The notes below the pieces were generated by a model. That model worked only from the letters and a program-made list of their open reading frames with translations, was not told the DNA's origin and searched no databases. Positions 19,215-27,344 of a stretch of 64,000 nt of DNA are shown one piece after another; position 1 is the first letter of the stretch, and every line of letters begins with the position of its first letter. Both the position numbers and the translations under genes were made by a program. The stretch is from Frondihabitans sp. PAMC 28766 (GTDB lineage: Bacteria; Actinomycetota; Actinomycetes; Actinomycetales; Microbacteriaceae), in assembly GCF_001577365.1 (NCBI RefSeq), contig NZ_CP014513.1:2294001-2358000 (forward strand). Direction: 5' to 3'.

Positions 19215-20426
19215 ATGCCTTCCTCGAACCGCCTCTCGTTCTGGACGTGTGCCGCCGTCCTGGCCCTCGCGCTGTGGACAAGCGGTGCGGCGACGCCGAT
19301 CTACCCGCTCTACGAAGCCGACTGGCACCTCACGCCCATTCTCACCACGAGCATCTTCGCCATCTACCCGCTAGTCCTCGTGGTGGTGCTGCTGGTCTTC
19401 GGTGACCTGAGCGACACGATCGGGCGCCGCGCCAGCATCCTGCTCGGTGTCGTGTCGTCGATGGTCGGCGTGCTGCTGTTCGCCGTGGCTCCCGACGTCG
19501 GCTGGCTGCTCGTCGGCCGCGTGTTCATGGGCATCGGCGTCGGCCTTTCGCTCAGCCCTGCGACAGCGAAGATGATCGACGTCGCCGGCTCGGCGAACTC
19601 GGCTCGGACGGGAGCGATCAGCACGGCATCCACCGCCGTCGGCCTGGTCTTCGCGAGCCTGCTGGGCGGCGCGCTCGTCCAGTACGCACCGTTCCCGCTG
19701 CATCTCACCTACTGGGTGCTCCTCGCCGTCGAGGTCATCGTGTTCGGCCTGGTCTGGCGGCTCGACCGCGACCGTGATGCGAGTTCCGGCCGGTGGCGCC
19801 CGCGCGGCATCCACGTGCCCCGATCGCTCTGGGGTGCGGTGGCCGCGGCAGCCGTGTGCCTCAGTGCGTCGTATGCCGTGGGCGCGGTCATCCTCTCGCT
19901 CGGCGCGTCGATCGGCAAGCAACTGGTCCACACCGACAACGCCTTCCTGATCGGCGCCATCATCGCCGTGTCAATGGTCGTCATCGGGGCGGTCGCCCTC
20001 GCGTCTCGCCGCATTCCGCTCGTCGTCGCGACGCCGATCGCCCTGGTCGCGACGGCCCTCGGCTTCGCCGCGCTCATAGCGGCCTCGGCCACGCAGTCGC
20101 TGGGGCTCTTCCTCGCGTTCTGCGTGCTCGGCGGCGTCGGCTACAGCCTGCTGTTCGCCGCGGGGCTGCAGATCATCGGCAAGTTCGCGCCGGCTCACCA
20201 CCGGGCCGGCACGCTGTCGGCCGGCTACCTGGTCGCGTATCTCGTGCAGGGCTCGGTCGCACTGTGGCTCGGCGAAGAGGCGACGACCGGCGGGCTCGTG
20301 CACGCGGTCGACCTGGGGGCGCCGGTGATAGTCGGGCTGGCCCTCCTGGCGCTGATCTTCGTCGTACTGCTGGCTCGGCCGCGACGGGCCGCGACGAGTC
20401 TCGTGGCGGAGGGCGCCGGATCCTGA
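19215..20426 (+). CDS. MFS transporter
   Basis: This 403-residue protein of the major facilitator superfamily has about 12 membrane segments. The loop 2-3 signature FGDLSDTIGRRASILLG (about residues 63-79) identifies the family, and RVFMGIGVG lies in helix 4. It lies divergent to an HxlR regulator, an arrangement typical of drug or toxic-compound exporters. The substrate cannot be read from sequence. ATG 19215 is chosen because the promoter -10 box lies just before it. Confidence 0.93.
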   Translation: MPSSNRLSFWTCAAVLALALWTSGAATPIYPLYEADWHLTPILTTSIFAIYPLVLVVVLLVFGDLSDTIGRRASILLGVVSSMVGVLLFAVAPDVGWLLVGRVFMGIGVGLSLSPATAKMIDVAGSANSARTGAISTASTAVGLVFASLLGGALVQYAPFPLHLTYWVLLAVEVIVFGLVWRLDRDRDASSGRWRPRGIHVPRSLWGAVAAAAVCLSASYAVGAVILSLGASIGKQLVHTDNAFLIGAIIAVSMVVIGAVALASRRIPLVVATPIALVATALGFAALIAASATQSLGLFLAFCVLGGVGYSLLFAAGLQIIGKFAPAHHRAGTLSAGYLVAYLVQGSVALWLGEEATTGGLVHAVDLGAPVIVGLALLALIFVVLLARPRRAATSLVAEGAGS

Positions 20427-20463
20427 CGCCCGTCGCGTTGCACCCGGCGGCCCGACGCTTTCG

Positions 20464-21213
20464 TCAGGCTGCGGCGTGCTCGCCCAGGAAGCGCAACGCC
20501 GACGACCACGCCTGAGCGGCATAGGCGGCGTTGTAGGAGTGCGGGTTGCGGTCGTTGAAGAATGCGTGGCCGGTGCCCTGGAAGACCGTGGCCGAGAAGT
20601 CGACACCCGCGTCGGCCATGTTCTTCGTCACCTCGGGCAGGCCGGTGATGAGGCGCTCGTCCTCATCGCCGTAGAAGGCCAGGATGGGCGCCTCGATCGC
20701 GACGAGCTGGGTGGCCTCCGGCGGAGCGCCGTAGAAGGGTACGGCGGCCCGGACGCGCGAGTCGGCAGCGGCCAGCGCGAAGCTGTACGTGCCGCCGAAG
20801 CAGAAGCCGGTGACGGCGAGGTGGCCCGTGCATCCGGGCTGCTCGTCCAGCCAGTCGAGCACCTTCGTCAGTGAGGCGACGGCCCAGCCGGCGTACTCGG
20901 GAGAGTTGCGCGGGGCGGAGGCCTCACGCATGCGGGTCTGCGCGGCGTTCTTCGCCTCCTCGTCGTCGCCCGCACGGATCGCCAGCAGCTCTTCGCCGAG
21001 CGCGGGCGTGATTCCGCCGCGGCTCAGGATGTCGGGTGCGGCCACGACCCAGCCCTCGGCGGCGAAACGGTCGGCGACGTCGCGGATGTGTGCGACGAGC
21101 CCCCAGATCTCGTGGATCACGATGAGGCCTCCCTTGATCGGTGTGCCGTCGGGAGGGGTCGCGGTGTAGACGTCGAAGGGGCCGTCGTTCTCGAGCTGGA
21201 TCGTAGGTGACAT
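20464..21213 (-). CDS. Dienelactone hydrolase family protein
   Basis: This 249-residue cytoplasmic alpha/beta hydrolase has the dienelactone hydrolase Cys-Asp-His triad: Cys in TGFCFGGTYS (about residue 118), Asp in YGDEDE and His in GTGHAFFN. The oxyanion loop IHEIWGL is also present. Substrates may be dienelactones or other small lactones or esters. It is convergent with the MFS gene and divergent from the amine oxidase. ATG 21211-21213 gives the usual family length. Confidence 0.93.
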   Translation of the reverse strand: MSPTIQLENDGPFDVYTATPPDGTPIKGGLIVIHEIWGLVAHIRDVADRFAAEGWVVAAPDILSRGGITPALGEELLAIRAGDDEEAKNAAQTRMREASAPRNSPEYAGWAVASLTKVLDWLDEQPGCTGHLAVTGFCFGGTYSFALAAADSRVRAAVPFYGAPPEATQLVAIEAPILAFYGDEDERLITGLPEVTKNMADAGVDFSATVFQGTGHAFFNDRNPHSYNAAYAAQAWSSALRFLGEHAAA

Positions 21214-21300
21214 AAAGGCAGTCAAGCACGCCGTTGTGGCACTACGCGGATGTCGGCGGCAGTCGGTACGGTCGGGTGACAGCCCCGCTAGGAGAGCCAC

Positions 21301-23298
21301 ATGTCACCGCACCCCCTCGAGCCCCTGTCCGCCGCCGAGATCGCTCAGTTCTCGTCGATCCTGGCCCGCGACAAGGCGCTCGCGCCCACCGCGCGCTTCG
21401 TGTTCGTCGAGCTGCTCGAGCCGCCGAAGAGTGTGGTGACAGCGTGGCAGCCGGGCGAGCCCTTCGAGAGGCACGGCTCTGTCGTGATCCGCGAGGTCGC
21501 CGAGCACGCGACCTACGAGGGCGTCGTGTCGTTGACCGACGACCGCGTCGTGTCGTACGAGGTCGTACCCGACGTGCAACCGCCGATCTCGGTCGAGGAG
21601 TTCGACAAGTCGGAGGAGCTCGTGCGGGCCGACCCTCGCTGGCAGGAGGCGATGCGGAAGCGCGGCGTCGAGGACTTCGACGACGCCATGGTCGACAAGT
21701 GGTCGTCGGGCTACACCGGCCCCGGCGACGTCGCCACGCGGCGACTGGCGCGGCTGCTGACGTTCGTGAAGCGCGGCTCGGGCGAGTTGGCCGCCTACGA
21801 CAACGCCTACGCGCACCCGGTCGAGGGCCTCATCGTCACGATCGACATGGACACGTGGGAGGTGCTCGAGGTCACAGACCACGGGGTCGTCCCGCTGCCG
21901 CCGACGAACGGCAACTACGAGTTCCCGCTCAACTCCACACTCGACGCCTACCCCTTCGTCGAGAAGCAGCGCGAGCCGATGAAGCCGATCGAGATCTCGC
22001 AGCCCAAGGGCTCCAGCGTCGAGCTCGACGGGCACTCGCTCACCTGGGGTCCGTGGCATCTCCAGGTGGGCTATACGCCGCGTGAGGGCGTGGTGCTGCA
22101 GGATGTCCGATACCTCGACCGCGGGCGGCTCCGCCCGATCCTCTACCGCGGCTCCGTCGCCGAGATGTACGTGCCGTACGGCGACCCGGCTGCAACTCAC
22201 TGGAACAAGAACGTCTTCGACGAGGGCGAGTACGGCCTCGGCGTGCTGGCCAACTCGCTCGAGCTCGGGTGCGACTGCGTGGGTGAGATCCTGTATCTCG
22301 ACGCGGTCGTCAACGACCAGGACGGCCATGCGGTCACCATCCCGAACGGTATCTGCATCCACGAAGAAGACGCGGGCATCGGTTGGAAGCACACCGAGTA
22401 CCGCGACGGCCGCGGCGAGGTGCGGCGCAACCGCCGCCTCGTGATCTCGTTCTTCGTGACCGTCGGCAACTACGACTACGGCTTCTACTGGCACCTGCAC
22501 CTCGACGGCTCGATCGAGCTCGAGGTGAAGCTGACAGGCATCATCTCGACCGGCGCTCTGATGCCCGGTGCGATCGCCCCCGGCGACGAGCCCGGCTTCG
22601 GCACGCTCGTCGCGCCGCAGCTCTACGGCCCGCACCACCAGCACTTCTTCTCGGTACGACTCGACATGCAGGTCGACGGGCAGCGCAACAACGTCGACGA
22701 ACTCAACTCGGCTGCGGTGCCGGCGGGGCCCGACAACCCGTGGGGGAGCGCGTGGCAGGTGCAGCGCACGCGACTGACCTCGGAGGCCGAGGGTGCCCGC
22801 GAGGCGTCACCGCAGACCGCGCGCTCGTGGCTCGTCACCTCGAGCGACACCGTCAACGGCGTCGGCGGGCGCCCCGGCTATCTCATCGACCCGGGGGCAG
22901 CGGCACCGTTCTTCGCCATGCCCGGGTCGCAGCAGCGCGAGCGAGGGGCCTTCGCGACGAAGCAGCTCTGGGTGACCAAGTTCGCACCGCGCGAGCGCTA
23001 CGCCGCCGGCGACTACATCGCCCAGCAGCCCGTCGACCAGGGGCTCTCGCAGTACGTGAAGGCCGATCGGCCGCTCGTCGACGAAGACGTCGTCTGCTGG
23101 TACACCGTCGGCGTGCACCACATCGTGCGGCCCGAAGACTGGCCGGTGATGCCGGTCGCACGGGCGGGCTTCCACCTGAAGCCGGTCGGCTTCTTCGACG
23201 GCAACCCCATGCTCGATCTGCCGCCCGAGCCGATGGGCGATCACTGTTCCCACCACGGGGAGGATGCAGCCGGCGCGCACGAGGCACATTCGCACTGA
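21301..23298 (+). CDS. Copper-containing primary-amine oxidase
   Basis: This enzyme oxidises primary amines to aldehydes with release of ammonia and hydrogen peroxide. The 665-residue length is normal. The Tyr that becomes topaquinone lies in TVGNYDYGF at about residue 395, matching the T-x-x-N-Y-D/E consensus. Copper ligands are expected to be the HxH of HHQHFFSVRLD (about residue 445) and the His in GVHHIVRPEDWP near residue 605. The catalytic base region is YLDAVVNDQDG. There is no signal peptide, so it is cytoplasmic as in Arthrobacter enzymes. The C-terminus is His-rich. GGAG precedes ATG 21301. Confidence 0.96.
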   Translation: MSPHPLEPLSAAEIAQFSSILARDKALAPTARFVFVELLEPPKSVVTAWQPGEPFERHGSVVIREVAEHATYEGVVSLTDDRVVSYEVVPDVQPPISVEEFDKSEELVRADPRWQEAMRKRGVEDFDDAMVDKWSSGYTGPGDVATRRLARLLTFVKRGSGELAAYDNAYAHPVEGLIVTIDMDTWEVLEVTDHGVVPLPPTNGNYEFPLNSTLDAYPFVEKQREPMKPIEISQPKGSSVELDGHSLTWGPWHLQVGYTPREGVVLQDVRYLDRGRLRPILYRGSVAEMYVPYGDPAATHWNKNVFDEGEYGLGVLANSLELGCDCVGEILYLDAVVNDQDGHAVTIPNGICIHEEDAGIGWKHTEYRDGRGEVRRNRRLVISFFVTVGNYDYGFYWHLHLDGSIELEVKLTGIISTGALMPGAIAPGDEPGFGTLVAPQLYGPHHQHFFSVRLDMQVDGQRNNVDELNSAAVPAGPDNPWGSAWQVQRTRLTSEAEGAREASPQTARSWLVTSSDTVNGVGGRPGYLIDPGAAAPFFAMPGSQQRERGAFATKQLWVTKFAPRERYAAGDYIAQQPVDQGLSQYVKADRPLVDEDVVCWYTVGVHHIVRPEDWPVMPVARAGFHLKPVGFFDGNPMLDLPPEPMGDHCSHHGEDAAGAHEAHSH

Positions 23299-23427
23299 CC
23301 GCTCGAGAGCTCGACCTGGAGGCGTGAGATGCAGGGCGGAGAAGCCGCCCTCTAGCGGACTATGGCCGGCGACGACAACGCCGGACGTCGCGCCTCCAGG
23401 GCGCCCCCAGGCGCGCTCAGTGCGCGC

Positions 23428-23823
23428 TCAGTGCGAGCCGGGCTCGCGCGTCAGGGTCGTGAAGTGCTTGCCGTGGTAGCTCAGCGAGATGACGGTGTCC
23501 TTCTTCGAGAACGACGCGACGTAGTTGCGCCAATACGACGCCTGATGCACCTGGAAGACGTACTTGCCACCCGGTGAGGTGCGGATGATGTGGCACATCC
23601 CCGGGTCGTCGGTACCGTACATCTGGCCGTCGGCGCCCTTCGAGTAGAGCAGGTTCGTACAGTTGCCGTCGTCGCTGATCGTCTTGGTCGGGGTGCCGTC
23701 GGAGGTTTTCCAGACACCGGCGATGTTCGGGAACTGCGCCGAGCAGCCACTGAGCGCAAAGGTCGCGGCGAGGGCGACACCGGCTGCGGCGGCAGAGCGG
23801 ACGAGGGTGAGGCGTGTGGTCAC
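23428..23823 (-). CDS. Small secreted lipoprotein, function unknown
   Basis: A 131-residue product with a signal peptide and a lipobox FALSGC at about residue 28, so it is likely anchored outside the membrane. The mature domain has about 100 residues, with a short motif SDDGNCTNLLY and another Cys (PGMCHIIR) that could form a disulfide. GTG 23821-23823 is chosen because GAGAAGAAAG lies upstream; a TTG at 23847 would only lengthen the leader. No family recognised. Confidence 0.75.
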   Translation of the reverse strand: MTTRLTLVRSAAAAGVALAATFALSGCSAQFPNIAGVWKTSDGTPTKTISDDGNCTNLLYSKGADGQMYGTDDPGMCHIIRTSPGGKYVFQVHQASYWRNYVASFSKKDTVISLSYHGKHFTTLTREPGSH

Positions 23824-23849
23824 AGGGCGGCTTTCTTCTCGGGGCAAGC

Positions 23850-24926
23850 CTAGCTCCGCGTCGCAGTCTCACCGTCCGGGGCTGTCGCCGGAGCGCTCGA
23901 CGTGGCCGTCGGATCCTGCCGCCGTCTCGGGATGCTCGCCAGCGCGACGAACATGAGGAACGCTGTGCCGAACGCCAATACGCCCCACGCCCACGAGCGC
24001 CAGCCGGCAAGCTGCGTCGTGCTGAAGAAGCGCACGGCGTAGTTCGTGGTCGATGCGACGGGGAAGGTGAAGATCCAGAACGAGAAGCCGGGTCGCAGCT
24101 TCGCGTACGTCGGCAGCAGCGCGAACTGCACCAGCAGCATCAGAACCAGGATGCCGGTCAGCCCGGACTGCACGTCGCCGATCGGCCCCGGGTGCGAGAT
24201 GATCCACGCCAGGCTCGACGTCGCCGAGGCCGCGAGGAAGGCGGACAGAGCCGGTTTGAGGGGCTCGGGCAGCGGCCTGCGGTTGCCGTCAGGGCCGTTG
24301 GACGTCAGCCGGATGATCGCCGCAGTGCCGATCACCAGCCAGAAGAAGAGCCCGACGGCGAACGCGCCCATCGCCGGGTCGTGCTGGCCGATCTGCGAGA
24401 GGCCGATGCTCGCGACGTTGGCGCCGGCGACCACGGGCACGAAATAGCCGAGGTGGATGTCGGAGATCGCCACCCCGCCGGTGAGCCAGTGCGCCACCAG
24501 CTGGCTCGCGACTATGCCCAGCGCGAGGACGGCGGCGGCGGTGACCCAGCGCGAGGCGTCGGCTCCTGCGGTGTTGTTCGCGGTCGCAAAGTCCATCGAG
24601 TAGTGGCCGGCCAGCAGGATCGCGATCAACGGGATGTACGCCGAGAACGGCCCGGTCACGGGATGCTCGCGGTCACCGCGGAACGCGCGCCTCTCGCCCC
24701 GCAGGCCGGTCACCACGTACGCCACGCTGAGCACCACCCAGATGGCGGTCGCGATGCCATACAGCACCTCGGCCGGCCACTGCGGAGCCTGGAGGTCTGC
24801 CTGCGCCGCCGCCCAGCCACCGGCGAGACCCGTGATTCCGAGGGGCACGCCGAACCAGCTGAGCGGCACTCGGCGGCGCGGAGCCGCGTGGTGGTGGTGC
24901 TCGCCGGTCTGCTGAGCTGCCGTCAT
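23850..24926 (-). CDS. TDT-family (TehA-like) transporter or channel
   Basis: This 358-residue membrane protein has about ten hydrophobic helices after a His-rich leader (HHHH at about residue 10). FGVPLGITGLAGGW in helix 1 and WIFTFPVASTTNYAVRF in helix 9 match the tellurite-resistance/dicarboxylate transporter family, including SLAC1-like anion channels. The substrate cannot be assigned. The start ATG 24924-24926 follows a TAGACT -10 box (24934-24939, - strand) by seven bases, so it is likely leaderless. Confidence 0.88.
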   Translation of the reverse strand: MTAAQQTGEHHHHAAPRRRVPLSWFGVPLGITGLAGGWAAAQADLQAPQWPAEVLYGIATAIWVVLSVAYVVTGLRGERRAFRGDREHPVTGPFSAYIPLIAILLAGHYSMDFATANNTAGADASRWVTAAAVLALGIVASQLVAHWLTGGVAISDIHLGYFVPVVAGANVASIGLSQIGQHDPAMGAFAVGLFFWLVIGTAAIIRLTSNGPDGNRRPLPEPLKPALSAFLAASATSSLAWIISHPGPIGDVQSGLTGILVLMLLVQFALLPTYAKLRPGFSFWIFTFPVASTTNYAVRFFSTTQLAGWRSWAWGVLAFGTAFLMFVALASIPRRRQDPTATSSAPATAPDGETATRS

Positions 24927-24977
24927 ACTGGGGAGTCTAACTTGCGCGTTGCAACTAAGGGCGCCGCTCTCTCGGAT

Positions 24978-25037
24978 GGTGAGTGGCAAATCCGCGCGGC
25001 AATCAGGCCGGATTTCCGCGCAGATTTGCCACTCACC
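24978..25037. repeat. Palindromic intergenic repeat, copy 1 (GAGTGGCAA family)
   Basis: Perfect 15-bp outer arms (GGTGAGTGGCAAATC at 24978-24992, its complement at 25023-25037) enclose an inner inverted repeat around CGCGG and CCGCG. The element can fold into one long nested hairpin. A second element with the same outer GAGTGGCAA/TTGCCACTC arms is at 43935-43992, which makes this a dispersed REP- or MITE-like family. Confidence 0.8.
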
Positions 25038-25136
25038 GGGTGAGGAGTGGTTCGGGGAAGGGGTCGGCTTCGGGTATGCTGTTCAGGTTGCCTCGGTCGG
25101 GGCAACGACCTCAGCGCGAAGCCTGGCTAGCGCTGA

Positions 25137-25213
<77 letters not shown>

Positions 25214-25451
25214 GAAGACCGGCTCATCACGTCGAATGATCGACCGGCGCGGGCTCACTCCCGGACTCAAGCCGAAGGTCACGGTCACGATTCGTCGCTG
25301 TCACTGGGCGCTGGGCTGATACGCGCCTCAGGTCAGACCACCCAAGGCTGGATCAGGACTCGGGGAGGCCCGGACTCCGCCGCCGCCCGTTCGGGCATTC
25401 GGGTTGCCTGGCCTGTCGGCGGCGTGGTCGCGGTTGCGAGTCCCTGCGCCG

Positions 25452-25775
25452 TCACTCCAGCTCGCGCAACCGGTTCAGCTTCTCGCGGGCCCGAGCGATC
25501 CTCGCCTCGATGGGCTCGTCCCACCAGTAGGCCCCTCGTTCGCCGAGACCGTGCTTGGCCAGGTCGACGCGCTGGCGGGCAGCTCCTTCGGCATCGGTGT
25601 CGCCCTGGCGCTTGGCTCGGCCGACCTCCGAGCGCGCTCGACCCAGAGAGCGTTGCAACTTTGCGACGACGTCCGGGGGTAGCGACGGGTCGGTCTTCCG
25701 CCACCGGCGGCCACTGATCACGAGCCAGTGGTCGTCCTCGCGCTTCACCGGCGACGACGCTTTCTCGGCATCCAC
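25452..25775 (-). CDS. Small conserved actinobacterial protein (often annotated biopolymer transporter Tol)
   Basis: This 107-residue basic protein has the conserved block HWLVISGRRWRKTDPSLP at about residues 16-33 and LGERGAYWWDEP at about residues 75-86. From memory these match a small family widespread in actinobacteria that is often labelled Tol biopolymer transporter without evidence. The sequence has no membrane segment or signal peptide. It follows the DUF3140 gene by three bases, so both are probably one transcript. Confidence 0.82.
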   Translation of the reverse strand: MDAEKASSPVKREDDHWLVISGRRWRKTDPSLPPDVVAKLQRSLGRARSEVGRAKRQGDTDAEGAARQRVDLAKHGLGERGAYWWDEPIEARIARAREKLNRLRELE

Positions 25776-25778
25776 GGG

Positions 25779-26117
25779 CTAGCCGTTCATCCCAGGGTCG
25801 TGGCCCCAGTTCATCAGCGACCAGCGCCAGGGCGTGTCGGTGATGTCACCGGAGGGGCGCTGCTTCGAGGGCCGCGCCACGTATCCGACGACCTTTCGCC
25901 TGTGAACGTAGTCGGCGTCGGTGACGTCGGCCGGCTTCTTCTGCAGGATGCGGACGATGTGGCGCCCGCTCCGGTGGCCGACCGACTCGCGGCCGTCGGT
26001 CTTCTGAGCGACTTCTTTCGACTCGCCGGTGTCGAGCCACTTCTCGATCTCCGACGCCGTCATGTTCACGGCGTCGTCGCATTCGTGGCGGGCATCGGAG
26101 CGGTCGTCCTTCGGCAT
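25779..26117 (-). CDS. DUF3140 domain protein
   Basis: This 112-residue protein has the whole DUF3140 pattern: DDAVNMTASEIEKWLDTGES near the start, then GHRSGRHIVRILQKK, DYVHRRKVVGYV and the ending WRWSLMNWGHDP. Members are small cytoplasmic proteins of unknown role, sometimes called DNA-binding. ATG 26115-26117 matches the family start. It is first in a two-gene unit with the 25452-25775 gene. Confidence 0.9.
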   Translation of the reverse strand: MPKDDRSDARHECDDAVNMTASEIEKWLDTGESKEVAQKTDGRESVGHRSGRHIVRILQKKPADVTDADYVHRRKVVGYVARPSKQRPSGDITDTPWRWSLMNWGHDPGMNG

Positions 26118-26181
26118 GGACCGGACCGTACGCCTCGCAAAGCGGCTGCGCTCCGAACGGTCGTAGCCGTTCGACAGGGGG

Positions 26182-26211
26182 TTGACGATCCTCCGCGACG
26201 AGGCGTATACC
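26182..26211 (+). promoter_or_regulatory. Putative promoter reading toward the recQ relic
   Basis: TTGACG (26182-26187), an 18-base spacer and TATACC (26206-26211) make a plausible promoter about 120 bases before the decayed helicase gene. Confidence 0.45.
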
Positions 26212-26331
26212 CCGGATTCATGCCGATCGGGGGACATCCGTGCCTCTACTCTGCGGGCCGAGGCGGCGACGTGCGCGTGTCGCGTCAGGCGTGATTGAAC
26301 AGCAGATCGACCCGTCCGAACGAAGGACATC

Positions 26332-26988
26332 GTGACCAGCCCCACAACCCGGATCCGCCAGACCGCAGCCGACGCGCTCGGCTGGAGCGACCTGCATCCT
26401 GCCCAGCTCGAAGCCATCGAGGCCCCCGTTTCGGGCCGCGACGTGCTGGCGATCATGCCCATCGGCTTCGGCAAGTCGGCGATCTACCAGCCGGCCGGCG
26501 CAGTGCGCGCCGGCATCACCGTCGTGGTGTCGCCGCTGATCGATCTGCAGGCCGACCCGGTGACAGGCTTGGTGGGTCGACCCGAGGCGCCGGCGGCCGT
26601 CGCTGTTCGTCGTCGAGAGGCTCGGTCGGCCTCCGGTGCTGGCGCTGACGGCGACAGGATCCGGCCCCATCCGCGACGAGATCGTCGAGCGCCTGCGTCT
26701 CGACCAGCCGCTCCTCCTGAGCCACGGGTTCGATCGGCCGGGGCTGCGGCTCGAGGTCGTGCGGCACGAGGAGGCCGCTGAGAAGCAACGCGTCGTCGTC
26801 GTCACGAGCGCCTTCGGCATGGGCATCGACAAGCCCGCATGGTCATGAGCACGGAGCACGGGCGGGTGACCATCTTCTTCGAGAGCGAGGGGTACCAGGT
26901 GCTCGACGTCGACGACGTCGTGTCGCGAGGGCTCCTCCGGCTGCGCTCGGCGGCGGTGCTCCGGGAGAATTCAGGTGCGCTGACCTAG
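26332..26988 (+). pseudogene. Decayed RecQ-family DNA helicase (internal deletions and frame changes)
   Basis: Short blocks of a RecQ helicase appear in order but with most of the gene missing. GTG 26332, after AAGGACATC, opens a frame with the Walker A box MPIGFGKSAIYQ and motif Ia VVVSPLIDLQAD. The frame then changes near 26600 to give LGRPPVLALTATGSGPIRDE (motif III). A jump to VVVVTSAFGMGIDKP (motif V) follows, and finally a C-terminal block from ATG 26845 to TAG 26988 (RVTIFFESEGYQVLDVD). The DEAH box, motif IV and the zinc domain are absent. It is distinct from the intact RecQ at 31859-34009. Confidence 0.85.
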
Positions 26989-27036
26989 TCTGTGCAGGTG
27001 GCCGCAACGACGCCGCCGCAGAACCAAGAAGGCACC

Positions 27037-27270
27037 ATGCTCACCACCCTCTGGACGAGGTCTGTCCTCGCCGCCCGTCTCGCCGCCGACACCCAGCTCG
27101 GCCGAGCCACTCACCTTCCCGCCGCCGAGCGGGCTCGCCTGCACCTCGAGCTGTTGAACGCCTCAAGCGACGTCGACGCCGGGCGGCTCGACGAGCCCGA
27201 GGCGCTTGCCGCGTTCGATTCACTGCGCGATCGGCTCGTCGAGCAGAACGAGGCGGTTACCGCCGGCTGA
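27037..27270 (+). CDS. Small hypothetical protein
   Basis: A 77-residue acidic helical protein without membrane segment or known motif. ATG 27037 is preceded by AGAAGG. A GTG at 26998 behind a TAGTCT box would give a longer leaderless form. It sits between the recQ relic and the RNA helicase gene. Codon use is like its neighbours, so it is probably real, but no family is recognised. Confidence 0.5.
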   Translation: MLTTLWTRSVLAARLAADTQLGRATHLPAAERARLHLELLNASSDVDAGRLDEPEALAAFDSLRDRLVEQNEAVTAG

Positions 27271-27344
27271 GCCGCGGCGCACACGAGCAGGCAAGCGGCC
27301 GTCGAGGTGGTCTGCAGACCAGCTCGACGACCGACGAGCGACTT

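Noticed and set aside
26332..26781. Intact 149-residue helicase fragment gene
   Set aside because: The second half of the frame is off-family, and the next helicase block is in another frame, so it is a relic and not a small functional gene.
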